Shown: positions 1-11,340 of the stretch, piece by piece
Layout: the number at the start of each line of letters is the position of its first letter
How positions within the stretch are numbered: the stretch's first letter is position 1
Source: Colletes latitarsis
Taxonomy: Eukaryota; Arthropoda; Insecta; Hymenoptera; Colletidae
Assembly (NCBI RefSeq): GCF_051014445.1
Contig: NC_135143.1
Location: forward strand, 3,472,001 to 3,536,000
Length of the DNA: 64,000 nucleotides
Direction of reading: 5' to 3'
The notes under the pieces: generated by a model
Database searches by the model: none
Told to the model about the DNA's origin: nothing
Seen by the model: only the letters and a program-made list of their open reading frames with translations
Translations under genes and position numbers: made by a program

Positions 1-22
1 AATTAAACCTAAAAATGATTAA

Positions 23-258
23 CCCTTTGCACTCCACTGGCGCTGCTATGGCGAGAAACGTATGTACCATAACTCGATTCAAGTTCTATTTATGACACAA
101 ATTAAATTTTGGAAATATATGAATAAAATTTAAATTATAGGTATTTATATATTTTCCTGGAGAAAAGAATATTTTTTTATTTTTAGAAATCGCATTAAAG
201 AATTGCATTTGGCATTGCTAGTTATTCATATTAATAAAGACTCTCGGGGTACAAAGGG
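23..258. mobile_element. Short TTAA-flanked piggyBac-like miniature element
   Basis: The 236 bp interval is flanked by TTAA at 19-22 and 259-262. It begins CCCTTTGCAC and ends GTACAAAGGG, a short inverted match. TTAA target duplications with CCC(T)TTG-type ends are the hallmark of piggyBac-superfamily elements. There is no coding capacity, so it would depend on a transposase made elsewhere. The interior is AT-rich and shows no further inverted structure. Confidence 0.7.
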
Positions 259-262
259 TTAA

Positions 263-1255
263 TTTCATAAAATAAACATGTAACTTTCACAATTATTTTA
301 TTTTCTACCATTTTATTACACAGTCGGCTTTCCTGCAGCGATTCTCCGAGCGAATCATTATTAGTAGTAAATAAAATTCTGCGCAAAAGGAATTCATTTT
401 TACAGAGATATCGCGTCCATAAACGTTAAAATTTTTTTTTTTCAAAGCACCCTGTAGTAGAAGAGGTACCCAGTTTCCGAGCCCACGTGGAATCGAAACA
501 ACGATCGAGGCGCGATGCAGTACCCGTTGAAAAATCGATCCGCTTGCGGAACGTTGAAAGCAATACGGATAATTGCGGATCGAACTATTCGCGTAATTGC
601 TTGCAGATCGTGTTCGATAGGCGATTTCAACCCCCCCCCCCCCCCCCCCCCCACTGTTCTCGCCCACTTCTCTGTTCCGGTGCCCTTTTTTTTCCTTTTT
701 TCCGCCGTTCAACCACGGTTTTCTACAGTTTGCCGCGCGTTTACATGATTATCGAACGGGAAAAAGCGCGTCGCGAGTTTTTCTTTCGCGGACAAGAGAC
801 GGTCGCTGGGGGATGCTGGACGCAAGACGGGGGCGAAGAAAATAATGGGCCTCCGTTTACGCGATTCCCCCGGAGATCGCGCGCGCGTCACTCATACAGA
901 TCCTGAATAATGCATGAGAAAAACGGAGGCGCGATTCTCCGGTTCGAGAATTCCGGGGCCCGCTGGATTATTTATACCGCGGCGGCGAGGAAGACCGGTT
1001 GCGCTGATCGCGTGTTGCTCTTTGACTTTGTTCCCGCAGAGGAGCCGCGAGTGTCGTTTATCGGGGTGGAATCGACGCCTGCAGGGACACGCGGTTGGAG
1101 TTCTCCGCGAGTAGCTGGAATTTTTTAATGCCATCGCGTCTCGCGAGATCCACCGCGAGGAAACGGTGAAATGTTGCCCCTTCCCGTCGGTGATGTTGCT
1201 TAGGACGATTGCCGCCGACCCCGTCGATGTTAATAAATTCCCTTTTCCTGAAAAA
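263..1255. other. GC-rich, CpG-rich non-coding block
   Basis: From about 470 to 1240 the base composition switches from AT-rich to GC-rich, with many CpG dinucleotides and CGCG runs. Short reading frames are open on both strands, as expected where stop codons are rare, and none resembles a known protein. No convincing splice-bounded exon is visible. It may be a regulatory island or the edge of an unannotated promoter; the sequence alone does not decide. Confidence 0.35.
631..652. repeat. Poly-C run of 22
   Basis: An uninterrupted run of 22 C (poly-G on the minus strand) sits inside the GC-rich block. Such a run can form G-quadruplex-like structure and is prone to length polymorphism and sequencing error. 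Confidence 0.95.
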
Positions 1256-1925
1256 TCTGAAATAAAGCGTTTTTTTGCGATTTTTTTTTTTTTTTTTTTT
1301 TTTGTTTTTTTGATGGATGGAAAAGCTAGAGGATAATAATATTCAAGAATGTTATTAACCATGACGTTAAATGTTAAAAGAAGATATTTATTAAAAAATA
1401 GTGCAAATTGACGACGCTGGAGCCATTCTCGCGAGGTGTGTTGAATTTGAGGCGCCCTGATGCAAATTTGTATCTGGAAAAAAAACAAACAATTTTCTCT
1501 TAATCTATGTGAGTATAGCTAGAGAAATACGTAGGGGATCTTCGATCAATTAATTTTAACATTATTTATTGACAAATGATTGCCCCATTTTTTGTACAAA
1601 ATTGAATTTTCTACTTCAAATGCTCAACAATCACACAAAAATTAATATTTCAAAAATTCACTACGTATTTCTCTAGCTATACTCGCGTAGATTAAGAGAC
1701 AATTTTTTGTTTTTTCCCAGATACAAATTTGTGTCAGTTACACTGCGTGCCGCAGAGCACCTCAAATTCAAAACACGCCTCGCAAGAATGGTTCCAGTGT
1801 CGCCATTTTGCACTATTTTTGAATAAATATTTTTTTCTTTAACACTTAAAAACATGGTTAATAACATTCTTGAATATTATTATCCTCTTACTTTTTCATT
1901 CATCCAAAAAACGCTTTATTTCAGG
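1256..1925. repeat. Long foldback (inverted repeat) with 126 bp loop
   Basis: Left arm 1256-1534 and right arm 1661-1925 are inverted copies of each other. Matching landmarks are CTGAAATAAAGCG at the outer ends, AGAGGATAATAATATTCAAG in the middle, and CTAGAGAAATACGTAG next to the loop. I judge identity at about 85%. The left arm contains an extra poly-T run (1281-1303). Short minus-strand frames across both arms are a by-product of the shared sequence. This is likely a foldback-type non-autonomous element; no clear target duplication was seen. Confidence 0.8.
1281..1303. repeat. Poly-T run of 23
   Basis: A run of 23 T interrupts the left arm of the foldback and is absent from the right arm, so it expanded after the inverted structure formed or replaced part of that arm. 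Confidence 0.9.
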
Positions 1926-1950
1926 CTTTTACCGTGGTCTTACCCCTTAA

Positions 1951-2834
1951 GGGGGCATTCTAGCATGAAACGCGCTTTTTTAAACTTTCTTCGGGATTTT
2001 TTTGGAAATAATCTGTAACACCTTTTGCAGTCCAATTCACAAGATTTATTTATACATGTTTCAGTGACATTTAACAATTTTTTTGGCGAAAGAAAGTAAA
2101 AATTGGTGGCAGTGTATATCCTCAAATATAGTCAAACAGTCGCTTTGAAAAAAACATCGTCTTACGGTGTTCATGATTTTGGCCATTCCGTTTGTTTGAA
2201 ATGAAAAAACGTAAAAGATTCATAATTAGTATGAGTTTGGCTACAACTGGTACTAGAACAAAAGAAAAAAATCGATAATTAAAAAAATGACAACACTTGA
2301 AAGTTTGATTATTGATTTTTTCATGTTTTTTTTTAAACTAAGGAAGCTTAAAGAAGGATAAAAAATAAAAATTTTGTATTTATTCTAGAAAAAGCTATAG
2401 TCATTGTAATTATGGTGTGAACCGAAATTATAAAAAAAAAATTTCGTTATTGTTTTTTTTGCTCACTAAACATGAAAAACAGCCAAGAAAATCGATATTA
2501 AAAATTCAACTTGTCGTCATTTAGTAGATTTCTACTATTTTTTTCATTTTAGTTCACACCATAATCACAATTATAGTAATCAAGAATCTTTATGATTCTT
2601 TCATTCCAGATAAACAGAATGATCAGAATCGTAATAAAACTTTGTTTTAAAGAAACCATGTTCAATGACATAATTCAGTCAGTTTTGATTATTTTAACTT
2701 AAACAAAATTATGAACATTCGTAAAACATGAATAAATATGTGTGCAAAATGTCGCAAGTAAGAAACTTATATCTTTTTGTAAAAATAATTCCCAAAAAGA
2801 CCAAAAGAATGAAACTCCTAACTAGAATAACCCC
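1951..2834. mobile_element. 884 bp TTAA-flanked miniature element
   Basis: TTAA at 1947-1950 and 2835-2838 flank ends GGGGGCATTCTAG and CTAGAATAACCCC, which are inverted matches. Subterminal regions on both sides share similar AT-rich stretches ending in ATTTATTCATG-like motifs. There is no transposase reading frame. TTAA duplication points to piggyBac-type mobilisation. A rearranged relative lies at about 29600-29819, ending in CTAGAATACCCTC followed by TTAA. Confidence 0.7.
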
Positions 2835-2838
2835 TTAA

Positions 2839-4080
2839 GTGGAAGCTCGAAAAAGATTATTTTTAAGTTTTCTTTTTTTTTAACAAACTAACACTATAAC
2901 AATCTGTGGTTTCCGGTATCTTATTATGCATTTTTTAAACATATAAAAGATTGTACTTTGTATTATATTCATGTACAAATATTTATAGTGAAAGAACTGC
3001 GTTTCGTAGTAGTTTTCGGCAAATTAACTTTAAACGGACTTTTAGCTGCTCGACTGTGCTTAAGAATTAAAAGTGAACCATTAAAAGTGAAAAAAAATAA
3101 TTTTTTGTATTATTTGCTGGCATTTTAAAGTCAAAAATCATTTTTTTACCATTTTCTTCATAATTTTACATCTGTAAGAGACAGTAAATTTAAAAAAGCT
3201 CTACTACTACTACTATTGAGTTTTAAGGGATCAAATAAATAGATAGTGTACAACAGTGCTTTTTACACTCAAATATGCTCAAACGTGGTAGTCTAGAATA
3301 AGGCGCACTATTATTGACTTTTATCCCCCGTATCTCGGAAACTGTTCAATTTACGAGCTTGGGCCCATTGGAACTTTTCATTAAGACATCATGAACTACA
3401 TCATATCAAAAGTTCAGCTAATTTAACTGGGGGCCATTTTCCATAAGATCTGTGCGGGATCCTTTGATCAATTAGTTTTCGAGATATTTATCTCACCAGT
3501 TTGAAAAATAATGACTTGAGAAAAACGTGTTAAAGTTTTACACTACAAAAGATCCAATTAAAATGTATTTATCATTAAAGAAGTAAAAAACGTAAAAAAA
3601 GAAAATACAATTTTCGAATATTCTAGACTGAAGCCTCCCCCTAAAAAGAGTATTCTACTGTAAAGCCTTAAAAAAATATCTGTTCATTTAAATAACTTTG
3701 GTTATTATAATATTAGTAAAATTTCGCTAGCAAAGTTAAAGTTGAAGAACGATGTAAAAGTTTTAATTTCTTTGAATTTAGTTTTTAATTTCTTTGATTT
3801 TGGAACAAGGATAAAAACCTGTCTACATAATATAAGTATAATTCTTATAACTACCATATAACTTTTTAACTTGTCATGTTATAGTCATTCTCACATTTTG
3901 TATAAAACAAACAAGTCGCCCAAATATTTGAACATATTAAATTTTCTCAAGTTTAAATACTCGATTTGGTTTTAATCCCAAATCACACATGTTTCTCCGA
4001 ATCCAGACAAACGATCCACAGATTTCCAAAAACAATATTCTTCGAGTAATGAACTCTCGATCGGTCGTACCAATCTGTTT
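2839..4080. other. AT-rich non-coding, possible decayed repeat
   Basis: No gene is seen. The tract from about 3286 to 3650 has the look of decayed transposon DNA and ends in CTAGACTGAAGCCTCCCCCT, which resembles a diverged inverted form of the GGGGGCATTCTAG end at 1951. It could therefore be the remnant of an older related end, but no matching TTAA is present. Confidence 0.3.
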
Positions 4081-4460
4081 CGCGTGTACCGCATCGCGGC
4101 CAGTTTTAATCAATCCGATGCAGTAGCCCGTGAAACGATGAACGATAGCCAAGCTATCGGAGTCGCAATCGACACCCAATCGACTCGGTCCGATCTCGAT
4201 CGATCGATCGATCGACGGGAGCAGCCCCGGGGGCTGGATCGGTTTCTCGCGGGATGTGGAAAAAGCTGCACGCTTAGGAACCTTGAGATCGCTGCGAACG
4301 AAAGTAGGTTGGTAACGAGAGCGATCATTGGCGCCGAGCTGGAAAATCGGTCGAAAAGTATCTCAAGGAGAGTTTGCGAATTGCCCGGGGTATAAAACAA
4401 CGATCTAACGGGAAGGGGGAAGTGACAACTGTTGTTGCAATATTCTCGGCGTCGGTTGTT
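4081..4460. promoter_or_regulatory. CpG-rich patch with TATA-like motif
   Basis: A compact GC-rich, CpG-rich patch includes a short ATCG repeat at about 4196-4216 and a GGGGTATAAAAC motif (TATAAAA at 4391-4397). Arrangement of a CpG-rich segment followed by a TATA box could mark a core promoter reading rightward. No downstream exon is recognisable, because a mariner begins at 4610, so this is weak support only. Overlapping frames on both strands look like chance openings. Confidence 0.2.
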
Positions 4461-4655
4461 GCCCACTTCGTACCTTCTCTTATCATTTAGTTTCTGCTCG
4501 TAGGATATCGAGTCAAATAGTTAAGGGAATTTTTTAAAAACATATATAGCGAGATCTCGAATCGTATGCGTACACATCAGCCATGCCCTTACTTATGGCT
4601 TTGTAAATATTAGGTTGGGGAAAAAGAAATCCATTATTTTCACGTTCAAATATGT

Positions 4656-5054
4656 ACCGTGTTGTTTTATAATTTGTTGCCATTCGATTTCGTTCCGTTT
4701 GGCCAAGACTTCGCAGATGGAAATTCGATCCATCATGTTTTTTTGCGTCAATTCGTGTGGCACCCAACATCGAGATTCTTTTTGAGTCCAGCTTTATACA
4801 AATGGTTTAAAATTGTTTTTGGACGATCTTCAGCTCCTGGACGGTGCTACAACTGCTAACATGTCAGTCTACTTCGATCATTTCCATGATTTTATCGACA
4901 TTTTCGACAACGGGCCTACCTGTGCGAGGTGCATCTTTAACATCGAAAAAACCGGAACAGAATCGATGAGACCAAAAATCGCCTGGCTTGCATTTTCGCC
5001 CTTATCAAAATAAAAATTGTAGAATATATCAATTTTCTCTTTGTTAACTTCCAT
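4656..5054 (-). pseudogene. Mariner-family transposase, internally deleted and frameshifted
   Basis: Mariner transposases bind their terminal repeats and cut and paste the element using a DDD triad. On the minus strand the ATG at 5054 opens MEVNKEKI, the typical start of the Hsmar1/cecropia-like mariners. Further along another frame gives YKAGLKKNLD, then VPHELTQKN and DRISICEVLAKRNEIE, matching the conserved linker region before the catalytic core. Immediately after KRNEIE the frame reads WQQII, which in intact relatives lies near the C-terminus. An internal deletion has therefore removed the catalytic domain, including all three acidic residues. Several frameshifts and stops are also present. 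The protein cannot be functional. Family assignment is secure; the subfamily is from memory of motif similarity. Confidence 0.88.
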
Positions 5055-5184
5055 CTTTTACACCCCATAACTCACAACTGAATCGACCAACCAGAAAACT
5101 GTAAAAGAATTTTTTTAGTACGGAATGTCATTTTTCCAACGAGCACAAGTCTCAATTTGTTTGGTCGATACTTTACAAGATATA

Positions 5185-6222
5185 CAGGGTGTTCGGCCAC
5201 CCCTGGGAAAAATTGTAATGGGAGATTCTAGAGGCCAAAATAGGACGAGAATCAAGAATACCAATTTGTTAATGGAGACTTCGTTGAAAAGTTATTAACG
5301 TTTAAATAAAGTTCCGTCCGTAACGAATTTTTTTCTCGAAAATGCGCAGGATTTCGGGCGTATCTCTATTCACCAAAAATGATTGTAATCAACCCCAGCA
5401 ATCGAAAATAATTTTTCCAGAATGATTTGAAATATTTTTTTCCTTCGAAAAATTTAGGCACCTACCCCCTGTCGATTTTTCTTAAAAATTCGTTTTTGAT
5501 TTTTAGTAATTTTATTTGACGCGCTACAGAAAAGTTGTCTAATACTTTTTTGTAGGTGCCCATGAGTTCTACTTCAGAAAACAATTTCATTGAAATATAT
5601 TCACTATTGTAGGAGTTATGGCTGTTTGAAAATTGGACCATTTTTATGAGGTTTTTCTAACTTTACGGTGTCAAGGAACAACTTTTTCAATATTGTTAGA
5701 ATTTCTACATATTCTTCACCAAGATACGCATTGTTTGCCGTTTGAAACATTAAAATCCTCGAATCCGTTCAGAAGTTATGACATTTTAAGTTGAAATTTC
5801 AGGGTAGCATTTTTAGCCTCACATTAGATTTTCGGTAAAGAATTTTTTTCTCGAAAATGGTTAGGATTTCGAGGATATGTCTATTGATAAAAAATGCTTG
5901 TAATTAACCCTGGAACTAAATATAATTTTTTTAGTATGATTTGAAATTTTTTAATTTCGTCTAAAAATTTCAGTACCTACTCGAATTTTTTTCTCGAAAG
6001 TGGGTAGGATTTCTGGAGTATGTCTATTCACCAAAAATGACTGTAATTGAGCCCCGCAGCCAAAAATAATTTTTTCAGAGTGATTTGAAATTTTTTAATT
6101 TAATTTTGTTAATAACTTTTTAACAAAGCCTCAACCAAGAAAATGATAGTCTTGATTTTCGTCTTATTTTGGCCTCTAGAATCTCCCATTAAAATTTTTC
6201 CCAAAGGCTGGTGAACACCCTG
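5185..6222. mobile_element. CAGGGTGTTCGGCC-family element, long copy, nested in mariner
   Basis: Both ends are CAGGGTG...; the left reads CAGGGTGTTCGGCCACCCCT and the right ends in CACCCTG. TA lies on each side (5183-5184 and 6223-6224). Terminal inverted similarity extends about 110 bp, to the AAAAAGTTATTAACG motif. The interior has the modular blocks seen in the copies at 47074 and 53077. No transposase is encoded. It lies wholly within the mariner, so it inserted later. Confidence 0.88.
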
Positions 6223-6282
6223 TATATCACTGCAGCTGTCTAGGTGAAAAATAATGGATTTCTTTTTCCCCAACCTAATATT

Positions 6283-8170
6283 TTGTACTAGAATTTAAAA
6301 CAACATTTCATTTTAGAATCCCCTTCTTGATCAAAAACTTTTGTTTTTTTGGCAAAGCCATTAAGCCGTCGCTGTAACAAATATTGTTTCATATTGTCCT
6401 TTAGTAGGTTGGTATTTTCAAATATTTTATCAAATGATAAAGTCAAACATTTGTTGATATCACATATCAAATATCGTTTTACCAGTTAAAGTATGTTGCA
6501 ATGCACAAAATAGAGTTGAGCAAAGTTTATTTACAAATAACGAATATAAAACACCGATTCAATGATTCAATATAAATCTCGTATAGGTATTTCAATCTAA
6601 ATTACACATTATATGGAAAAGAAGACATGCGACATAAAATAAAATAAATAAAGAACAACAAAATTTCAAATTGATTCGTAAACAAACTTCTATATAAATT
6701 CTTTATAAATTAAAAAGAGAATGCGGTTAAACACAATACTGTGATCGTGATTATTTCTCATTTAACTATAACTTTTCAGTCTTTTGGTGAAATAATCATT
6801 GAAAAGATTGATGTTCACTAAAAACAAAAAATAACGTACTTAATGATAACATTCGACAAACTATTGAAACAAGAAATTCTTTTGCAACATAATTCGGTAC
6901 CAATGTTTTCTAAGCACTAAAAAACTAATCATTTTTTATTCTAGATGCGAAAAATTGCAGCCAAAACGTCTGATTTTTTCAGAGCGTACATAATCGTGTA
7001 CACGTTGGACAATATCCGAAGTTCTATTTTTGACATTGTCCTTTAAAGTTTCTCTTTACTTATTGACTTCCCTCTGTATTATTCACCGAGACCGGCGGGA
7101 AGAAAATTCGACCTTGTGAAAAACTAACGTTGCTGTCTCTCATGTTGGACGTCTTCCTGGAAGCATCGATGAAAGATTCAGTCTGTAATTGCGAATTACT
7201 GTGACATGAGTCTGCGGTCCACCAGGCGTATTTCTTTCCTCCCGAAACCCGTTTCACCAGCGTTCATGTTTTGTTAACGAGCTCTTGTTTGTACATCGAA
7301 TTATAGCACAATGCAAATTATAATCACAGCGCAACATACGATGGTAACACTAGTAAGAGCAAATTAATTAACTGACTGAGCTAAATTAACGTTGCTAATC
7401 GTTATTGATGAAACGGGAGTTGTAATTATGACAAGCACAGTTGGGCGAATAATTTCGCGCAGTTTGGAAATTATACGGATTAATAAACGACGGAGGAAAT
7501 ATTTTTCATTAATTTATGTATTATATATTATTACATGATTCTGGATCGAAGTAACCTGGACGTTCGAGCGAAATTTATTATAATAAATAGACGATACGAT
7601 AAAATTCAAAAGCAGATTACGAACAAATTGGACCAGCGTTTCTTGAACTGGAAAATTCTGAGAAGAAATAAAAAAAGTTCCTTTTGACTTACATTATTAA
7701 AAAAGTGGCCCTTACGTATAATATTTTTGTTAAAGCACTGTGAATAAATGTTATTATTGATTGTATTTTAAAATGTGAATTCCTAAAGAGGTTATACAAT
7801 TTTATAAATAAACAGACAATTTCACACATTATCTTGGATAAACACTAGATTAACAACGTTAGATTGTTGAATCTGTAAAAGAAGTCATTTATCTTTTTTA
7901 TTATATTTTTACTTTATTTAGGTAAAACTCCAGTTAATATAAAACAGATCGTAATCGTAGGTCGATAAACCAAGAAGATAATATTCTTTCTTCTTCAAAT
8001 TATATTTTCCAAAATTTACCCAGTATATTTTATTACATCCCTGGTAAACTGTGTTAACGGTACTACCGATGTTGCCATTGTTTAAATACATAGACAGAAG
8101 TAGCAATATTTTTCTGAACATTATAGATTATGGTTAAATAAGTACATGCATATTCACTGAACAGTAAGAC
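6283..8170. other. AT-rich non-coding stretch
   Basis: No gene, RNA or repeat was recognised. A 66-codon minus-strand opening at 7060-7257 has a fairly balanced amino acid composition, but it is bounded upstream by an in-frame stop, has no ATG and lacks an acceptor-like site, so it is not annotated as an exon. A second AT-rich opening at 7918-8121 is unremarkable. Confidence 0.4.
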
Positions 8171-8790
8171 TCGATTTCCTCGAAGATGGAATCCCGCGAA
8201 TGGAAGAATTTCATTCTTCGTTCGCGATTTACTTTTACACAGGAAATCACGTTCTTCCCGGCCGTGCCACGGTTTCGGAATTACCCTGTATACGTTCTAT
8301 TATATAATAACAAGCATGGAACGAATGTTGAAACGAAGAATCGCGTAAGCCCGACGCGTTGACATGCCGCGTACCAAAAGGAATCGCAAACTGCATACGT
8401 GTTGTGCTCGTTCGACCAAAAACAACAGAAATTCCCGACGGTGGACGTCGATGGTGAAACGTTCTCCACCTTCGATCGTGTGTCACGCGTCCATGGACAT
8501 ATAAGTCCCGAGTCATGGTGCACCGAAAGTGAAAGAGGAACGAGGAAAGCGAGAAAGACGCGGGACAGAGGGAAACGCGAGCGTTGCAGGTCGACCTGGT
8601 GCATTTTGCTCATACTTGGCGAGGACGAACTTTCACGCGGCGAGAATTCTCCACGGCGCGACAAACAATTACCGCTGTTACACCGATGACATACAAATTG
8701 CTTTTTTAACGCTACGGGAACGACGTGCTTTATTGCGCGACTTTCTGTCTTCTTTGTCGAGTCGACGATACTTTATGCAGTTTTCATGAG
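8171..8790. other. GC-rich, CpG-rich non-coding block
   Basis: The composition rises sharply and CpG becomes frequent. Overlapping frames on both strands (for example minus 8281-8664) stay open, but none matches a known protein. This is a candidate regulatory island; nothing in it decides a function. Confidence 0.3.
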
Positions 8791-9656
8791 CTTAAGAATA
8801 GGGTAAAGTGCCGCTTACGGATATCTGACCAGTCGTGGGTTCGATTGCGAAAACCCGATGCCAATGGCGCCGATTAAAAAGTTTAACAATCACGACGCAA
8901 CAAACAATTGACAGTATTTCGTGAATTTTTTAAGACAAGGCTTAAAAATCGAAAGATAATTAGAGAATATTGTAGCTTATCTTTTATCTGAATTAGCCAA
9001 GTGTTCGACAACTTATAAATAATTTTTAAAAATATTTCTTAAAAGTTAAATTATTTGTTAAAAGAAATTAAAACGAAAGATACTTTAAGAAATGTATAAT
9101 GTAAATGTTTATTCATTCTCTTATAGAAAACTACAGTAAGCAAAAATTCAGTTCAGTAAAGTTTTTACAATTTTTATTAGAAATTACGAATAGCTCAGTT
9201 TGATCACTTCGGTGGTTCTAGTGTTAAAAGGTTATCCCTTTGTGGCACCTTCAAAAAATCGATTTTCTTTTCTTATCATTTTTCGAAAGTATGTATATTT
9301 AAGAATGCACTGTTAAATTTTTAAAGAAAAATTTCAAATATTGTTCGAATAATGCTTTCAAAGATTTAGTAGTTCATTTTAGCATAAAACTTTAAACGTG
9401 TTTTTCTAGAAACATAGTTTTTCACCTTGCGTATTTATTCAATTATAAAGGTACACTAATGCGCAGAAGTATACTAGTAGAGATCATTGCCTTGCATTCG
9501 ATGTCCCAATAGCGGAACCTTTCGACCGTTAAGGACTGAAATGATCGACAGGCCTTTAAAAACCACCTAATGGGCCGCAAATCGTTGTCAACTGTGTGTC
9601 GTCGAACCCCGATCTACGTTAATAAATAACGATTTACATAAAATCTACACAGGTTC
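8791..9656. other. AT-rich stretch with one possible TTAA-element end
   Basis: Mostly AT-rich. Near 9198-9228 the sequence GGTGGTTCTAG is followed by TGTTAA, which read on the minus strand begins TTAACACTAGAACC, an end seen in some insect TTAA elements. A distant partial match (AACACTAGATTAAC near 7840) could be the other end, but the pairing is uncertain. Confidence 0.25.
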
Positions 9657-9851
9657 AATTATTTATTTATTTATGGGTAAAAAATCCATTGATGTACAAA
9701 AATGTTAGTTAATCTTACATAAATTACAAATTCACAAAAGATTGTTTATCCGGTCTCACAATTTTTCAAAAGAACATTAGAGAAGTTAACAAATGTAGAA
9801 TGTTTATTAGCAGTAATACTAATGCGAGTTTGGGGGGCCTGTGGCCATACC

Positions 9852-10175
9852 TCCGAAATCCTACGCAGTTTCGAGAAAAAAATTCGAATAAGTGCTGAAA
9901 GTTTTGGTTGAAAAAAAAGAATTTCGAATCGTCTTGAAAAAATTATTTTTAGTTGCAGGCGTCAATTACAAGCATTTTTGGTAAGTAGGTATACCCTCAA
10001 AATCCTACGCACTTGTGAGAAAAAAATTCGTGTAGGTGGACAAATTTTATTAATAATTTTGTTAATAACTTTTTAACGAAGCCTCAATCAACAAATTGAT
10101 ATTCTTGATTTTCGTCTTATTTTGAGTTCTAGAATCTCCCATTAAAATTTTTCCCAGGGGTAGCCGAACACCCTG
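9852..10175. mobile_element. CAGGGTGTTCGGCC-family element, truncated copy
   Basis: The right end is intact: GCCGAACACCCTG ends at 10175, followed by TA. The left end is missing and the homology begins abruptly near 9852 with the internal module (CGAAATCCTACGCA). Two copies of the module are followed by the AATAACTTTTTAACGAAGCC motif. It sits within the decayed LINE of block A and is absent from block B. Confidence 0.8.
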
Positions 10176-10189
10176 TATATGCAGACGGT

Positions 10190-11340
10190 CGGTTGAGTGC
10201 TTGCGAGAGAAACGGTCCCTCTGGCGGCGAGTCGGGAAGCAATGAACCCCACACGAGCAATAATATCCGAATTAAGAAAGTGAGATATGCAATGCTTTGA
10301 GATAAAAGGGTGAATAAACCTCAAGGATCTTACAGGAGGATACAAATTTACACTTGATAAAAGCTGCCTACAAATAATTAGTCCATTAATAATTTTGAGC
10401 AAGAAATTTAAGTCGAAAATAATTCTCCGGGTTTCGAGACATTTTAAATTCAGCAAGCACATCGCTTGACTATAATCATGGTTGGAACATCTATAGGTGT
10501 ACCGTATTTGTAAAACGTAAATCTTAAGAATCTATGTTGCACTTTGTCGATTAATTGTTTATGGACATTTCACTCTAGTGATCAGATAACACAAGTGTTT
10601 TCAAGTCGCGACCTAACGAGAGTGCAATATACCTAGTAATCTATAGACCCGAGACGTTTTATGAAACTAAGCTGCTTATAAGCCTTGTTTACAATGTTGT
10701 AGATATAGAGAGTAAAATTTAATAGAGATATAAAAGCAATTTTCAAATCTTTTACCTCAGATATACGTGATAGAGGAGAACCGCATAATTTGTATTCGAA
10801 GACAATACAATGGGTAGTATAACTTGATATTATGAACTTACACTTATCAACGTAAAAAGTCATACCATTTATGCGATATCAATGATCAATATTATATAGA
10901 TCAAGCTGCAGTTCCATCCATTAAAATAGCATGCGGTGTTGAATCAAATGCCTTTCTGAAGTCCTTGAAGATAGTATAGACCTGAGTCAAACTTAGAGTA
11001 AACAGATAGATTGGTAACCATTGAGAGTTTGAGCATAAAACCATGTTCTTTAGAAATGACGCTCATGACGAACGGCAATATAGCATCCACAATCAGACTT
11101 TCAAAGAGTTTAGAAATTACATCGATAATACAAATTGGTCTGTAATTCCTGACATCAGTCACATCACCAGTCTTAAATATTGGAAATACCAAACTACATT
11201 TCCACGCATCAGGAAAAATACCAAATTTTAGCGACATACTAAAAATTATCCAAAGTGGACAAGATATAATAAAGTCATAGTGTTTGAATAATATAGAATT
11301 CCATCAGTACTTCGACCGTTACTCAGAGAAAGGTCATTAA
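10190..11340 (-). pseudogene. Jockey-clade LINE reverse transcriptase relic
   Basis: Non-LTR retrotransposons of this clade encode a reverse transcriptase that copies the element at a nicked target. On the minus strand a frame at 11237-10944 gives FPDAWKCSLVFPIFKTGD and then DVRNYRPICIIDVISKLFE, the early reverse transcriptase motifs. Near 10985-10925 another frame gives DFRKAFDSTPH, the motif A region. A third frame at 10863-10633 gives FYVDKCKF, CGSPLSRISEVKDL and NIVNKAYKQLSFIKRL, the post-catalytic thumb region. The YxDD motif that should lie between is missing, so the domain is deleted at its active site. A last frame near 10462-10300 (LETRRIIFDLNFLLKIING) matches the usual C-terminal region. 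Multiple frames and stops show it is dead. The TTTA-rich tract at 9657 is the likely 3-prime tail. Confidence 0.87.

Larger units (their letters stand above)
4610..6278 (-). mobile_element. Mariner transposon relic, with a nested element
   Basis: Perfectly matching terminal inverted repeats begin TTAGGTTGGGGAAAAAG at 4610 and end in the inverse at 6278; the match runs about 31 bp. TA dinucleotides at 4608-4609 and 6279-6280 are the expected target duplication. The minus strand carries a decayed mariner transposase. Without the nested insertion at 5185-6222 the element is about 630 bp, half the usual 1.3 kb, because the catalytic part of the gene is deleted. The insert lies in the leader between the right TIR and the transposase start. 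Confidence 0.9.

Noticed and set aside
947..970. GGTTCGAGAATTCCGG, resembling a tRNA T-arm
   Set aside because: No acceptor or anticodon arms can be placed around it; the match is part of a short GC palindrome.
892..1488. 198-codon minus-strand opening
   Set aside because: Runs through the left arm of a foldback and the poly-T run, which contributes a lysine tract; not a plausible protein.
7060..7257. Minus-strand 66-codon opening with exon-like amino acid composition
   Set aside because: It has no ATG, an in-frame stop lies just upstream and no acceptor-like pyrimidine-AG site separates them. No known domain is recognisable.
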